DNA of 64,000 bases from Candidatus Methylobacter oryzae (GCF_003994235.2 NZ_RYFG02000100.1:1-64000), one strand, 5' to 3'. Positions 17,648 through 27,256 are shown, counted from the first letter of the stretch. Numbers and translations: made by a program. The notes: generated by a model from the letters alone, not told the origin.

Positions 17648-17980
17648 ATGAAAGCAATGCTATCGGCAATACTGATGATGATTTGCTGCTTGTATAGCGG
17701 TGTTAATTGGGCTCGTTCGAATTTCGGTTTTTATTTTGGCGCACCGCTTTACCCTTATCCTTACTACCGCGATCCTTTTTATTATCCCTATTATCCGCCG
17801 AACGTTATCACGATACCGGCGGCACCACCTGTCTACATTCAACAACCTCCTCCCACGATCCAACAATATCCGCACGGCTACTGGTATTACTGCCGCCCCC
17901 TCGAAGGTTATTATCCTTATATCAAAGAATGCCCGGGCGGTTGGCAACAAGTGGAGCCGATACCACCCTCACCTCGTTAA
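17648..17980 (+). CDS. Small secreted Tyr/Pro-rich protein
   Basis: A 110-residue protein with an N-terminal signal peptide (about 1-22, ending ...NWA). The mature part is dominated by Tyr and Pro (PLYPYPYYRDPFYYPYYPP) and ends with GYWYYCRPLEGYYPYIKECPGGWQQV, a two-Cys motif seen in many short proteobacterial envelope proteins of unknown role. The two Cys could form a disulfide. AAGGAG precedes the ATG. It is followed after 10 nt by a glycine-zipper lipoprotein gene, so both are likely cotranscribed envelope factors. Confidence 0.7.
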   Translation: MKAMLSAILMMICCLYSGVNWARSNFGFYFGAPLYPYPYYRDPFYYPYYPPNVITIPAAPPVYIQQPPPTIQQYPHGYWYYCRPLEGYYPYIKECPGGWQQVEPIPPSPR

Positions 17981-17990
17981 GGAGTCCATT

Positions 17991-18509
17991 ATGTCGCGTT
18001 TTTATAGACTATTTTCGATCACGGCCATACTGGCAGTCAGCGGTTGCGCCAGCTTGCCTACGGGTCCCAGCGTTATGGTCCTGCCCGGTTCCGGCGTATC
18101 TTTTGAACAGTTTCGTAACGACGATGTTATCTGTCAGCAATACGCTTATTCTGAAGTTGGCGGCACTACCGCTAATCAAGCGGGGGTAAGCAGCGGCATC
18201 ACTAGCGCCGCAATCGGTACGGCCTTAGGCGCGGCCGCCGGAGCCGCTATCGGTGGCGGACGCGGAGCCGCTATCGGCGCCGGCAGCGGTCTGCTGGGCG
18301 GCAGCCTGGTCGGGACGGATACCGCCGCCAGTTCGATGTCCGCAGCACAGCAACATTATAATATGGCCTATATTCAGTGCATGTATACCAAAGGTCACCA
18401 AGTTCCTGTATCGGGACAATTTTCTAACGAAACCTATCGTCAAGCGCCGCCCGCTTCGCATATTCCCCCGCCGCCTCCCGGCTCTCCGCCACCGGCCCCT
18501 AAAAAATAA
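17991..18509 (+). CDS. Glycine-zipper lipoprotein
   Basis: A 172-residue protein with a lipoprotein signal and lipobox VSGC at residues 16-19. Residues about 68-108 form a glycine-zipper segment (AIGTALGAAAGAAIGGGRG and the following GAAIGAGSGLLGG), which can pack as a membrane hairpin. The tail is Pro-rich. Two further Cys flank the zipper (VICQQ and YIQCMY). The frame is open upstream, but the ATG at 17991 is right for a lipoprotein signal and has TAAGGAG 8 nt before it. It probably forms an operon with the Tyr/Pro-rich protein. Confidence 0.78.
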   Translation: MSRFYRLFSITAILAVSGCASLPTGPSVMVLPGSGVSFEQFRNDDVICQQYAYSEVGGTTANQAGVSSGITSAAIGTALGAAAGAAIGGGRGAAIGAGSGLLGGSLVGTDTAASSMSAAQQHYNMAYIQCMYTKGHQVPVSGQFSNETYRQAPPASHIPPPPPGSPPPAPKK

Positions 18510-18563
18510 CTTCAATGCCGAACCAAACAATGTGAAAGCTGCCGCATTGTTTAGCTCGGCTGA

Positions 18564-18941
18564 TTTGCTTTATTAATTCCTGAACTGAACCGAATTTCAA
18601 AATCTCTATTTGATAACGGCTCGAAAAACATAGTCGAAGCCAAGGCTCAAGCCAAGTTCGCGGAATTGGAGATTGAGAGGCGAATGAAACTGCCGCAAAA
18701 TTTAATGCAATTGCATCAGCAGATTGGTAAGGAAAAAGTAAGACAAGAAGTTAAAAACAGCCTGAAAGGTTTGACGGAATCTAAAGCAACCGGTTACATA
18801 TCTTGTCTTCGTTTGCCTTTAGAGAAGACGAAAGCATTTAGTGTTCGCACAGCCGAGCCCCCATCGTTACGCAGTTTATCCTTGCATCGACATTGCCCGG
18901 ATATAGGGGCGGATAAAAAAAGAAGTCACCGCCCCGTTTAA
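18564..18941 (+). CDS. Orphan reading frame, possibly a decayed gene
   Basis: This frame is open from 18564. The first plausible start is TTG at 18666, giving 91 residues. The part around 18590-18800 reads like real protein (AKAQAKFAELEIERRMKLP and QQIGKEKVRQEVKNSLKGL, both charged and helical), but it begins before any start codon, and the last 30 residues look like non-coding translation. I do not recognise the family. It may be the remnant of a longer gene. It fills a 451-nt stretch that otherwise holds only a GGGGCGG/CCGCCCC hairpin (18906-18935). Confidence 0.25.
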   Translation, partial: FALLIPELNRISKSLFDNGSKNIVEAKAQAKFAELEIERRMKLPQNLMQLHQQIGKEKVRQEVKNSLKGLTESKATGYISCLRLPLEKTKAFSVRTAEPPSLRSLSLHRHCPDIGADKKRSHRPV

Positions 18942-18960
18942 CACCGACTATCCTTATGCG

Positions 18961-20898
18961 TCAAACCTGCCCGGCTGGTTTTTTGGGTACCGCTTTGACT
19001 GCTTTATTATCGGCTTTATCGGTCACTTCAGCCCCTGCCGCATCGTTGCTGGCTGCCGAAACCGCATTCGCTTGCACACTGTCGTCATCTTCGGGCGGCC
19101 GGGGTTCTTTACCGGCCATCAAGTCCTCGATTTGCACACGATCTATAGTTTCCCACTTCATCAATGCATCGGCCATTTTATGCAGAATGTCGATATTTTC
19201 TTTCAAGATGGTTTCCGCGCGTTGGTAATTGCGATCTATCACCGCGCGAATTTCTTCATCGATAAGGTGGGCGACATTATCGGACACCGAACTGCCTTGC
19301 GCGCCCGGATAGCCCATGAACGGTTGACCGCTTTCTTCGCCGTAAACCAGCGGTCCCAATTTGTCGGATAAGCCCCAACGCTTAACCATGTTGCGAGCCA
19401 GTTCCGTGGCTCTTTCAATATCGTTCGATGCGCCGGTAGTCACCCGGTCGCCGCCGTAAATCATCAGCTCGGCAATCCTGCCGCCGAATAAACTGGCGAT
19501 CTGGCTTTCCAGCTTGCGCTTGCTGGCGCTGTATTGATCGCGATCAGGCAGGAACATGGTAATACCCAGCGCCCTGCCTCTGGGCATAATGCTGACTTTA
19601 TAAACGGAATCATGCTCCGGAGACATCTGCCCGACGATACAATGCCCTGCTTCATGATAAGCGGTTAACAACTTATCTTCTTCAGTCATGACCATGGTGT
19701 GCCGTTCGGCGCCCATCAGGATTTTATCCTTGGCTTTCTCAAGATCGGCCATGCCGACTTCCTGTTTGTTGGAACGAGCGGCAAAAAGCGCGGCCTCATT
19801 AACCACATTGGCAAGATCGGCGCCGGAAAAACCGGGCGTCCCCCTGGCGATGTATTTCAATTCGACATCGGCAGCCGCAGGCACTTTTTTGATATGCACA
19901 TTCAGGATTTGCTCGCGGCCGCGCACGTCGGGCAAGCCGACGTTGACCTGACGATCGAAACGGCCCGGTCTTAGCAAGGCTTTATCGAGCACATCGGCAC
20001 GGTTGGTCGCGGCAATCACGATCACGCCTTCGTTGCCGTTAAAACCGTCCATTTCGACCAACAACTGGTTCAGGGTTTGCTCCCGTTCGTCGTTGCCGCC
20101 GCCAAAGCCCGGACCGCCGCGCTGGCGGCCGACCGCATCGATTTCGTCGATAAATATGATGCAAGGAGCGTGTTCCTTGGCTTGGGCGAACATATCCCTA
20201 ACCCTGGACGCACCGACACCGACGAACATTTCAACGAAGTCCGAACCGGAAATGGTAAAGAACTTGACCCCGGCTTCTCCGGCAATAGCTCTGGCAATCA
20301 ATGTTTTACCGGTGCCGGGAGGACCGACCATCAAGATACCGCGCGGGATTTGCCCGCCCAGTTTTTGGAATTTTTGCGGATCGCGCAAAAAATCGACCAA
20401 CTCGGCCACTTCTTCTTTGGCTTCCTCGCAGCCGGCCACATCGCTGAAAGTGACGGTCATTTTATCTTCTTCAAGCAATTTGGCCTTGCTCTTGCCAAAA
20501 CCGCCCCCGCCCATGCCGCCTTGCATTCTGCGCATGTAAATGATCAGCACCAAGATCATTAACAGCATCGGGAACCAGGAGATAAAGACTCTCATCAGGA
20601 AAGTTTCCTGCTCAGGAGGCACTGTTCTTATCTGAACGCCGGCACTCAGAAGATCGTCAATTAAATGGCCGTCACCGGGATTGAATGTCTGGTAGTTTTG
20701 CCCGTCTGAAGTTCGAACGCCAAGTTGCTGACCGGAAACTTCCACACGCTCAACCTGTCCGTGCTTTACCTTGCTGATAAAATCGGAATAAGCCAAGGTA
20801 TTTTCTACCGGAGGCGTGGAATGTAGGCGGTCGTAGATCAAATAGCCGCCGGCAATGACGACGCAGATGATCAGAATATTAAACAAATGTTTTTTCAT
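18961..20898 (-). CDS. ftsH: ATP-dependent zinc metalloprotease FtsH
   Basis: A 645-residue membrane AAA+ protease. There are two membrane segments (about 5-22 and 104-121) with a periplasmic loop between. Next come the AAA domain with Walker A GPPGTGKT (192-199), Walker B IIFIDEID (247-254) and the second region of homology ([20 protein letters not shown]), and then the M41 zinc site HEAGH (415-419). The C-terminal tail is acidic and Ala/Lys-rich. In bacteria FtsH degrades membrane proteins and regulators such as sigma-32 and LpxC. It is not in the usual ftsJ-ftsH-folP setting; it lies 85 nt downstream of a sigma factor gene on the same strand. A second ftsH elsewhere in the genome is plausible. 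Confidence 0.95.
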   Translation of the reverse strand: MKKHLFNILIICVVIAGGYLIYDRLHSTPPVENTLAYSDFISKVKHGQVERVEVSGQQLGVRTSDGQNYQTFNPGDGHLIDDLLSAGVQIRTVPPEQETFLMRVFISWFPMLLMILVLIIYMRRMQGGMGGGGFGKSKAKLLEEDKMTVTFSDVAGCEEAKEEVAELVDFLRDPQKFQKLGGQIPRGILMVGPPGTGKTLIARAIAGEAGVKFFTISGSDFVEMFVGVGASRVRDMFAQAKEHAPCIIFIDEIDAVGRQRGGPGFGGGNDEREQTLNQLLVEMDGFNGNEGVIVIAATNRADVLDKALLRPGRFDRQVNVGLPDVRGREQILNVHIKKVPAAADVELKYIARGTPGFSGADLANVVNEAALFAARSNKQEVGMADLEKAKDKILMGAERHTMVMTEEDKLLTAYHEAGHCIVGQMSPEHDSVYKVSIMPRGRALGITMFLPDRDQYSASKRKLESQIASLFGGRIAELMIYGGDRVTTGASNDIERATELARNMVKRWGLSDKLGPLVYGEESGQPFMGYPGAQGSSVSDNVAHLIDEEIRAVIDRNYQRAETILKENIDILHKMADALMKWETIDRVQIEDLMAGKEPRPPEDDDSVQANAVSAASNDAAGAEVTDKADNKAVKAVPKKPAGQV

Positions 20899-20983
20899 GT
20901 GTATCTCCTGGTTACAACTGCCATGGATAAAGAAGCTCCGCGCAGGATTAAGGAATCGATGCGACTGCTTGCTAACGAGTTAA

Positions 20984-22330
20984 TCATAAAAAACTCACTA
21001 ATTGCTTACCATAGCTCAGTTTCATTTTATTGAGCGCCTTGACCTGAATCTGCCTAACCCTCTCTCTGGTTAAGTTAAGTTCCGCGCCAATTTCCTGCAA
21101 TGTCATTTCATTATCGGTATTAACGCCGAAATGGCAACAAATAACCTTTAATTCTCTCGGATTCAGGGTATTTATTGCTTTGCCGATCCAAGCCTTAAGA
21201 TCCGATTGTTCTATTTTTTTAAATGGATTCGCAAAAACCCGCTGCTCCAAAACATCAATGGGTGCTAATGATTCATCGTCATCTTCATCCGAATTCTCCA
21301 ACGATATTGCCGTTTGCGAAATAGATAAAATAACATTAATTTGATCATCGGGTATTTTTGAATATTCGCTTAATTCTTTAATGGAAGGCTCTCTACCCAT
21401 TTTCGAAAGCAATTCACTTTTAGCCCTCAGCACTTTATGAATATTCGCCACCTGCTCGCAAGGCACGCGCACGACCCTTTCGTTACGCGACAAGGCGCGG
21501 GAAATAGCCTGCTTGATCCAGTATGCCGCGTAAGTTGAAAATTGAAAGCCCAAATGATGATCAAATTTATCAATAGCCTTTAATAAGCCGGTTTGACCTT
21601 CTTGAACCAAGTCGTCAAAGTCTAAAAATCCGCATTTGTACTGGTTGGCTATAAATGAAACCAGCCCGGAATTTGCCTCTGCCAATGCCCGTCTTGAATT
21701 TAACCAAAGACGTTCGGCAAAAATCATATCCGTCACGTATTGCCGCATATCGGTCCCGGATAAAAAGAGAAACTGCTGATCAAATTGACTGCTGCACATG
21801 TTTTCAATTATATCAGGCAAATTTAACTTATAACGCCTGCTTGACCCTTCCAATCGTTTGGAAATCCAATCGGAATGACTTTTGACATTCCGATTGGCCG
21901 ATTGATCACAATCATCGCGGGCCGTGAACGCATAAATAATGAATTCAGTCAGCATCGACAGATCTTCAGTAGAAAAAGGAAACGCTTGCAGTGTCTCGGT
22001 TAAACGCTGTTTTTCATCCGATTCAGCCTCACGATTAAAACCTCTTCCTGAAAACGACAGGCTTGCCAGCAAATAATGATGCTTGACTTGAGCTAAAGCG
22101 GCCGACATCGCCTCGGCAGCCTGCTCAGGCTTAGGGCTGTCCGTTTCGTATTTATGAAACAGCCATAATGCTGTAGCCGGAAATTGAGACAGCACCTTAA
22201 TCAGCCGCGCTTTACCGTCTTCCAAGTTACTCGCCATTTGAAAATTCCAATGCTCAGCGCTTTCTTCAGCTTCATTGGCACTATTAACAATCGACGCTTC
22301 CGGTCTTGATAAAGGTTTATTCAAACTCAT
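20984..22330 (-). CDS. Sigma-70-family RNA polymerase sigma factor
   Basis: A 448-residue protein. The C-terminal 250 residues hold region 2 (DLVQEGQTGLLKAIDKFD and FSTYAAYWIKQAISRALSRN), region 3 (REPSIKELSEYSKIPDDQINVIL) and region 4 (MTLQEIGAELNLTRERVRQIQ helix-turn-helix). The first ~185 residues are helical and not recognisable as RpoD region 1.1 or the RpoS N-terminus. That makes it a group 2/3 type alternative factor with an atypical N-terminus. I chose ATG 22330: GGAGGT (22335-22340) lies just before it, and the in-frame ATG at 22342 would overlap that site. It precedes ftsH on the same strand. The target regulon is unknown. Confidence 0.82.
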   Translation of the reverse strand: MSLNKPLSRPEASIVNSANEAEESAEHWNFQMASNLEDGKARLIKVLSQFPATALWLFHKYETDSPKPEQAAEAMSAALAQVKHHYLLASLSFSGRGFNREAESDEKQRLTETLQAFPFSTEDLSMLTEFIIYAFTARDDCDQSANRNVKSHSDWISKRLEGSSRRYKLNLPDIIENMCSSQFDQQFLFLSGTDMRQYVTDMIFAERLWLNSRRALAEANSGLVSFIANQYKCGFLDFDDLVQEGQTGLLKAIDKFDHHLGFQFSTYAAYWIKQAISRALSRNERVVRVPCEQVANIHKVLRAKSELLSKMGREPSIKELSEYSKIPDDQINVILSISQTAISLENSDEDDDESLAPIDVLEQRVFANPFKKIEQSDLKAWIGKAINTLNPRELKVICCHFGVNTDNEMTLQEIGAELNLTRERVRQIQVKALNKMKLSYGKQLVSFL

Positions 22331-22649
22331 CGTAACCTCCACATTGTGCCGGCACTCTTTTTTAAAGCGTACTCAATCGAGCCCTGCTATCAAAATAGTG
22401 CAGTCAATAGAATTTATTTCTTTAACATATGATAATCCTGATTTTCTTGAAAAAAAATCTTACTAAATTAAAGGTTTCTTATGGACGGCTTTCTTTATTT
22501 GATGCGGAGAAATAACTCAAACGAAAGACTTGTCCCTGCAACAACTAACGTTTGAATCCTTTATCAAGCGGATGGCTTTCTTTATACTGTTTCGCGGAAG
22601 ATTCAAGTTCCCTCCTCCCCGTCAACCCGACAACGAGCGATTTTCCGCC

Positions 22650-23606
22650 ATGACTACTCTCTCGCCGCCTTTTGCACAAGCCCACTCTATTTTTGAAAAA
22701 CTTTTGCGCAATTTAGAACAAGTGATGTTCGGGCAGCAGCGCACGTTGCACTGGTTGTTGGCGGCATTCAGTACCGGCGGGCATGTGTTGCTGGAAGATG
22801 TTCCGGGCACCGGCAAAACCACGCTGGCTAAAGCCTTGGCGGTTTCCTGCGACGCCGAGTTTCAACGCATTCAATTTACGCCCGATTTGCTGCCGTCCGA
22901 TATTCTGGGCATCTCGATTTTCGACCCGCAAAAGCAAAGCTTTCGTTTCGATCAAGGGCCGGTTTTTTGCCATATCTTGCTGGCCGACGAAATCAACCGC
23001 GCATCGCCCAGAACCCAGTCGGCATTACTGGAAGCGATGGCGGAAAACCAGGTCAGTATAGACCGGCAAGTCAGGCCGTTGCCGTCGCCTTTTTTTGTGG
23101 TCGCGACCCAAAACCCGGTTGAATTCCACGGCACCTATCCATTGCCTGAAGCGCAACTGGACCGTTTTGCGCTAAAGTTCAGCTTGGGTTATGTTTCGAC
23201 CGCCCAGGAAGTCGCCATTTTAAACTCGCAAGGCCAACAACATCCGTTAAGTACATTAAATTCCTGCATCACGCTGGAGGAGATGAAATTCTTGCAGGCC
23301 CAGGTCAAACAAATACGGATCAGCGAAGAACTTAAACATTATATTGTCGCCATTGTCGCGGCGACCCGGAATAAGCCGGAAATCAAGCTCGGCGCCAGCC
23401 CCAGAGCTTCATTAACATTAATGAAAACAGCCCAGGCCTTGGCATTGCTGGACGGTTTTGAGTTTGTCACCCCGGATGCGATTAAGGAACTCGCTATCCC
23501 GGTGATCTCGCACCGGCTTAATGTGGATTCGCAAAGCAAATTCTCCGGCATTGATGCGGCAACATTGATGCAGGAAATCGTCGATAGCCTCCCGATACCG
23601 GGCTAA
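22650..23606 (+). CDS. MoxR-family AAA+ ATPase
   Basis: A 318-residue protein with the AAA_3 fold. Walker A is DVPGTGKTTLAKAL near residue 52, Walker B is HILLADEINRASPRTQSALLEAM, sensor 1 is VVATQNPVEFHGTYPLPEAQLDRF, and an AAA lid follows. MoxR ATPases act as chaperones that insert cofactors or mature proteins, and are often encoded with DUF58 and transglutaminase genes as here. The frame is open upstream to a TTG at 22530, but ATG 22650 gives the family's usual N-terminus. Only 3 nt separate its stop from the next gene. Confidence 0.88.
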   Translation: MTTLSPPFAQAHSIFEKLLRNLEQVMFGQQRTLHWLLAAFSTGGHVLLEDVPGTGKTTLAKALAVSCDAEFQRIQFTPDLLPSDILGISIFDPQKQSFRFDQGPVFCHILLADEINRASPRTQSALLEAMAENQVSIDRQVRPLPSPFFVVATQNPVEFHGTYPLPEAQLDRFALKFSLGYVSTAQEVAILNSQGQQHPLSTLNSCITLEEMKFLQAQVKQIRISEELKHYIVAIVAATRNKPEIKLGASPRASLTLMKTAQALALLDGFEFVTPDAIKELAIPVISHRLNVDSQSKFSGIDAATLMQEIVDSLPIPG

Positions 23607-23609
23607 ACG

Positions 23610-24941
23610 ATGCTGCAAAGCTTTTTGCTCAGGCAATATCGCAGGGTTTACCGTTTCGACAACTGGATGCGGCGGCACTTTACGTTTACCGGCCATCTGG
23701 TCATCGCCTTTACGATCGCCGCCGCGGTTTTCGGCGTGAATACCAAACAAAGCACCACTTACCAACTGTTTGTATTTTTATTGGTATTGCTGGTTTTATC
23801 GATATTGAACAGCTCTTTTAATCGCCTCAAAGTCACCTTAAACCGCCGCCTGCCCCGTTACGGCATGGTTGGCGAACCGCTACGCTACACCGTCACGCTG
23901 ACCAATTTAACGCCCCGGACATACGGCCGCCTGGCACTATGCGAACAGTTGGCCGAGATTCAACCCAGCGCGACGCAATTACTTAAATTTTATCAATTGC
24001 ACCAATCCCCGTGGTTTAAGCAGGTCGTCAACTTCCGGCGCTGGCTACGCTATCTGGCTTATCAACGCGGCGGCGTAATCGCCGAAACCGCTTTACCCGA
24101 TTTTGCGCAAGCGCCGCTTCAGGTACAGATCAGCTTTACCCCGACCCGGCGCGGCACTATCACTTTTACCGACAGTTACCTGGCCAAACCGGATTTGCTG
24201 GGGCTGTTCAGGCGCTTGATCGTGCTGAAAGCCCGGCAAAGCTGCCTGATACTGCCCAAGCATTACCCGATCAAACCGTTAACACTGGCCGGAAAACGCA
24301 AATACCAGGCAGGCGGCGTGTCGCTGGCCAATTCGGTCGGCAATTCCAGCGAATTCATGTCGCTACGCGATTATCAACGCGGCGACCCGCTAAACAGCAT
24401 TCATTGGAAAAGCTTCGCCAAACACGGCAAGCTGATTGTTAAAGAATACCAGGACGAGTATTTTGTCCGGCGCGCATTATTGCTGGATACTTTTGCCGGC
24501 GATGCGGCGACCGAGCAATTCGAAGCGGCGGTCTCGGTCGCCGCTTCGATTGCAGTCAATGAGCGCCAGAACGAGGCCTTGCTGGACTTAATGTTTGTCG
24601 GTTTGCAGACGTATTGTTTCACGGCCGGGCGCGGCGTTGACCAGTTGCCGCATTTACAGGAAATTCTGGCTGCGGTGCAGCCCGGCGAACAAGACTCCTT
24701 TGCCCAATTACGGCAAGCCGTACTGGCCAGAATCGGACTGTGCAGCAGCCTGGTTTGCGTGCTGATGCATTGGGACCAGGTCCGGCAGGATTTCATCAAG
24801 CAATTGCTATCGCACGATTTGCCGGTTGCGGTTTTTTTGTTGCATGACGGCTCGCTGGGCGAGCAGCAATGTGCCAATAAGCCGGAACATTTTTATTTGC
24901 TGGATTATCGCCGTCTGGCCGAACAACTGGCGGCGCTATGA
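23610..24941 (+). CDS. DUF58 domain protein
   Basis: A 443-residue protein with two hydrophobic segments near the N-terminus (about 28-46 and 52-70) and a soluble remainder. The DUF58 core is marked by SLRDYQRGDPLNSIHWKSFAKHGKLIVKEY, and the following region has a von Willebrand A-like fold. The family is almost always found between a MoxR ATPase and a transglutaminase-like membrane protein, and is thought to work with them in assembly or maturation of envelope proteins. It starts 3 nt after the moxR-type stop codon. Confidence 0.85.
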   Translation: MLQSFLLRQYRRVYRFDNWMRRHFTFTGHLVIAFTIAAAVFGVNTKQSTTYQLFVFLLVLLVLSILNSSFNRLKVTLNRRLPRYGMVGEPLRYTVTLTNLTPRTYGRLALCEQLAEIQPSATQLLKFYQLHQSPWFKQVVNFRRWLRYLAYQRGGVIAETALPDFAQAPLQVQISFTPTRRGTITFTDSYLAKPDLLGLFRRLIVLKARQSCLILPKHYPIKPLTLAGKRKYQAGGVSLANSVGNSSEFMSLRDYQRGDPLNSIHWKSFAKHGKLIVKEYQDEYFVRRALLLDTFAGDAATEQFEAAVSVAASIAVNERQNEALLDLMFVGLQTYCFTAGRGVDQLPHLQEILAAVQPGEQDSFAQLRQAVLARIGLCSSLVCVLMHWDQVRQDFIKQLLSHDLPVAVFLLHDGSLGEQQCANKPEHFYLLDYRRLAEQLAAL

Positions 24942-24966
24942 GCTTAGAAGCTGTGTTTTGTATTTA

Positions 24967-25130
24967 TCCACGAAAAACACGAAAGGCACAAAATATATCT
25001 GCACGTTATATTGATGCAACCGTAGGGCGCGCCTTGGGAGCTAAGATGCGCACGGCGCTCCCTACTAAAAATCACAGCCCCGTTTTACTCCGCTCGAATA
25101 CTTTCGTGCTTTTCGTGCCTTTCGTGGACA
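24967..25130. repeat. Long intergenic inverted repeat
   Basis: The left arm from 24967 (TCCACGAAAAACACGAAAGGCAC) is mirrored by the right arm ending 25128 (GTGCCTTTCGTGGA, with repeated TTTCGTG units). Inside is a second inverted pair, GTAGGGCGC near 25022 and GCGCTCCCTAC near 25055. This nested palindrome separates the DUF58 and transglutaminase genes and interrupts an otherwise tight operon. It looks like a REP/MITE-like insertion or a processing hairpin. Confidence 0.55.
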
Positions 25131-25143
25131 ACATAGTTTTTTC

Positions 25144-27123
25144 ATGATGAACAAAGACCTGCTGTTTCTAAGCTTCAGTTTATTGTCATGGGGCTGGTTA
25201 TCGGAAACCTGGCCGGCCGCTTTCGGGCTGCTATTTGCAATCGTTGCCGGCAAATACAGCGCGTGGCGTTGGCAGATCAGCTCAACCCAGTTTTACCGTT
25301 GCGGCGATCTATCGGCATTGCTGGTGATACTGCTATTAATCGACGTCTATATTTTACAACCCACCGAACGGCCTATTTTTGTGCTGTTAAAGTGGCTGCC
25401 GGTCCTGTTTGCGCCGGCGTTATTTGCGCAATTATTCAGCAGTGCCCAGAGCTTGCCGTTAGCGACGCTGTTTTATTCATTGCGTAAACAGAATCCCGAA
25501 CTAGCTGATTTTAAATTGCCCTACACTTCACTCTATAACAGGGAGTCCGGCGTTATACGGCTATTCAGGGAGATTGATTTTATCCAGCCTTACGCGGCAT
25601 TGACGGTATTAAGCGCCGGGGCCGCCAATGTGCAATCGCCGCTTTACTTTATTATTGCGACAGCGCTGTTTACCGGCATTCTTTGGACTATCCGGCCTAA
25701 ACATTCCTCGGTGCCGCTGTGGTTGCTATCTATCGTCTTGGCAATCGGCGTCAGCTATTTCGGTTATCAGGGCTTAAGACAGTTACACACTTTAGTCGAA
25801 GAAAAGTCGATTGCATGGCTCAGCAATTGGCAAAGCGATCCGTTTAAAGGACAAACCTCTATCGGCGATGTCGGCGAGTTAAAGTTATCCGACAAAATCG
25901 AATTCCGCCTGAAAGCCGACGGCCCGTTATTGCTGCACCAAGCCAGCTACGACCTTTATCTCGGCCATAGCTGGCTGGCTTCAAAGCATCTGTTCATGCC
26001 TGAAAATCCGTTCAAGCCAAGCGAAAACGGGCCGCTGAAACAACTGGAAATCCTGCAACAGCTTAACCGGCAGTCAGTGTTGGCGCTGCCGGACGGCACG
26101 GTGAAAATAACAGGACTCGATGACGCTTATCTGCAATATACCGAACTGGGCGCGGTGAAAGCGAACTTGTCGCCAAGATTCGCCCGCTACCAGGCTTTCT
26201 ATACCGACAGAAGAACCGGCGCTCCAAGCAAATACGACCTGCTAGTCCCCAAACAACACCTCGATTGGTTGCAACAGATTGCCGATGAATTAAAGTTGGC
26301 CGGGCAGCGCCCCGAAACCATCGTCGAGCTGATCAAAAGCCATTTCCAACATAATTTTTTTTACAGCCTTTACTTGGGCAATCAAGCAAATGCCGATCTG
26401 GCTTTAAGGGACTTCATGCTCAAACGCAAGGCCGGCCATTGCGAATATTTTGCCGCCGCAACGGTATTATTACTCAGGCAAGCCGGAATACCGGCGCGCT
26501 TAGCAAACGGCTATTCGGTCGGCGAATACGACAATCGGCAGGATTTATATATTGTCCGCAGCCGTCATGCCCATGCCTGGGCGATTGCTTATATAGACGG
26601 TCTTTGGCGGGCTGTCGATTCCACGCCCTCGCAATGGCTGGCCATGGAATCCGAGCACGCAAGCCTGTGGCAACCGGTAGCAGACTGGTGGTCGAATTGC
26701 CTGTTCCATTTTAGGGAATGGCAGCTTCAACAAAGCCGACAACAAAACGCTAAACTGGAGTTAATTGCCGCACTACTGCTAACGATTTATCTGGCATGGC
26801 GGCTTTATTCCGCAAAACAAAAATTAAGCAGGAAGACGCAAAATAAACAATCGGCAATGCTTAAACCTTGTTGCCAAGGGCTCGATTCCGAGTTTTACCT
26901 GATCGAGCAAGGCTTACAAAATACCGACCGAGCCCGGCTACATAACGAAAGCATCCAAGAATGGGTCGAGCGCTTGCAAGCGCCTGAGCTGAGCCGGCTT
27001 TATAAACTTCATTATCAATTACGATTCGACCCGCTGGGACTTTCAGACGAGCAAAGACAGCTGTTACGGCAGCAAGCAAATGCATGGCTCGAGCATTTCC
27101 GCAACGAAGCGGCCAGGCATTAA
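25144..27123 (+). CDS. DUF3488/transglutaminase-like membrane protein (TgpA type)
   Basis: A 659-residue protein. Residues 1-205 hold about six hydrophobic segments (DUF3488). A periplasmic transglutaminase-like domain follows, with the triad Cys in RKAGHCEYFAAAT, His in SRHAHAWAIAY and Asp in WRAVDSTPSQW. A further membrane segment (about 545-565) and a cytosolic C-terminal DUF4129-like tail complete it. The topology matches TgpA of Pseudomonas aeruginosa, reported as essential there with a periplasmic transglutaminase domain. It forms the third gene of the MoxR-DUF58-TgpA set. Two ATGs in a row are possible starts. Confidence 0.87.
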   Translation: MMNKDLLFLSFSLLSWGWLSETWPAAFGLLFAIVAGKYSAWRWQISSTQFYRCGDLSALLVILLLIDVYILQPTERPIFVLLKWLPVLFAPALFAQLFSSAQSLPLATLFYSLRKQNPELADFKLPYTSLYNRESGVIRLFREIDFIQPYAALTVLSAGAANVQSPLYFIIATALFTGILWTIRPKHSSVPLWLLSIVLAIGVSYFGYQGLRQLHTLVEEKSIAWLSNWQSDPFKGQTSIGDVGELKLSDKIEFRLKADGPLLLHQASYDLYLGHSWLASKHLFMPENPFKPSENGPLKQLEILQQLNRQSVLALPDGTVKITGLDDAYLQYTELGAVKANLSPRFARYQAFYTDRRTGAPSKYDLLVPKQHLDWLQQIADELKLAGQRPETIVELIKSHFQHNFFYSLYLGNQANADLALRDFMLKRKAGHCEYFAAATVLLLRQAGIPARLANGYSVGEYDNRQDLYIVRSRHAHAWAIAYIDGLWRAVDSTPSQWLAMESEHASLWQPVADWWSNCLFHFREWQLQQSRQQNAKLELIAALLLTIYLAWRLYSAKQKLSRKTQNKQSAMLKPCCQGLDSEFYLIEQGLQNTDRARLHNESIQEWVERLQAPELSRLYKLHYQLRFDPLGLSDEQRQLLRQQANAWLEHFRNEAARH

Positions 27124-27162
27124 CATGGCGAGGCGCGCATCGGGTATGATGTCGACAATTTT

Positions 27163-27204
27163 AAAGCTGAGTTGGGCAGAGCTTGCCTGCTCAAACGAAG
27201 CTTA
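27163..27204. repeat. Dispersed palindromic repeat, copy 1
   Basis: The element begins AAAGCTGAGTTGGGCAG and ends CTGCTCAAACGAAGCTTA, forming an imperfect hairpin. A second copy with the same ends is at 41021-41060. It lies 40 nt after the TgpA-like gene and upstream of bpt. Confidence 0.55.
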
Positions 27205-27256
27205 GCCTCTCTGGGTATAAAATGATGCTATCCATCGACTACGTGTTGAATCGCTT

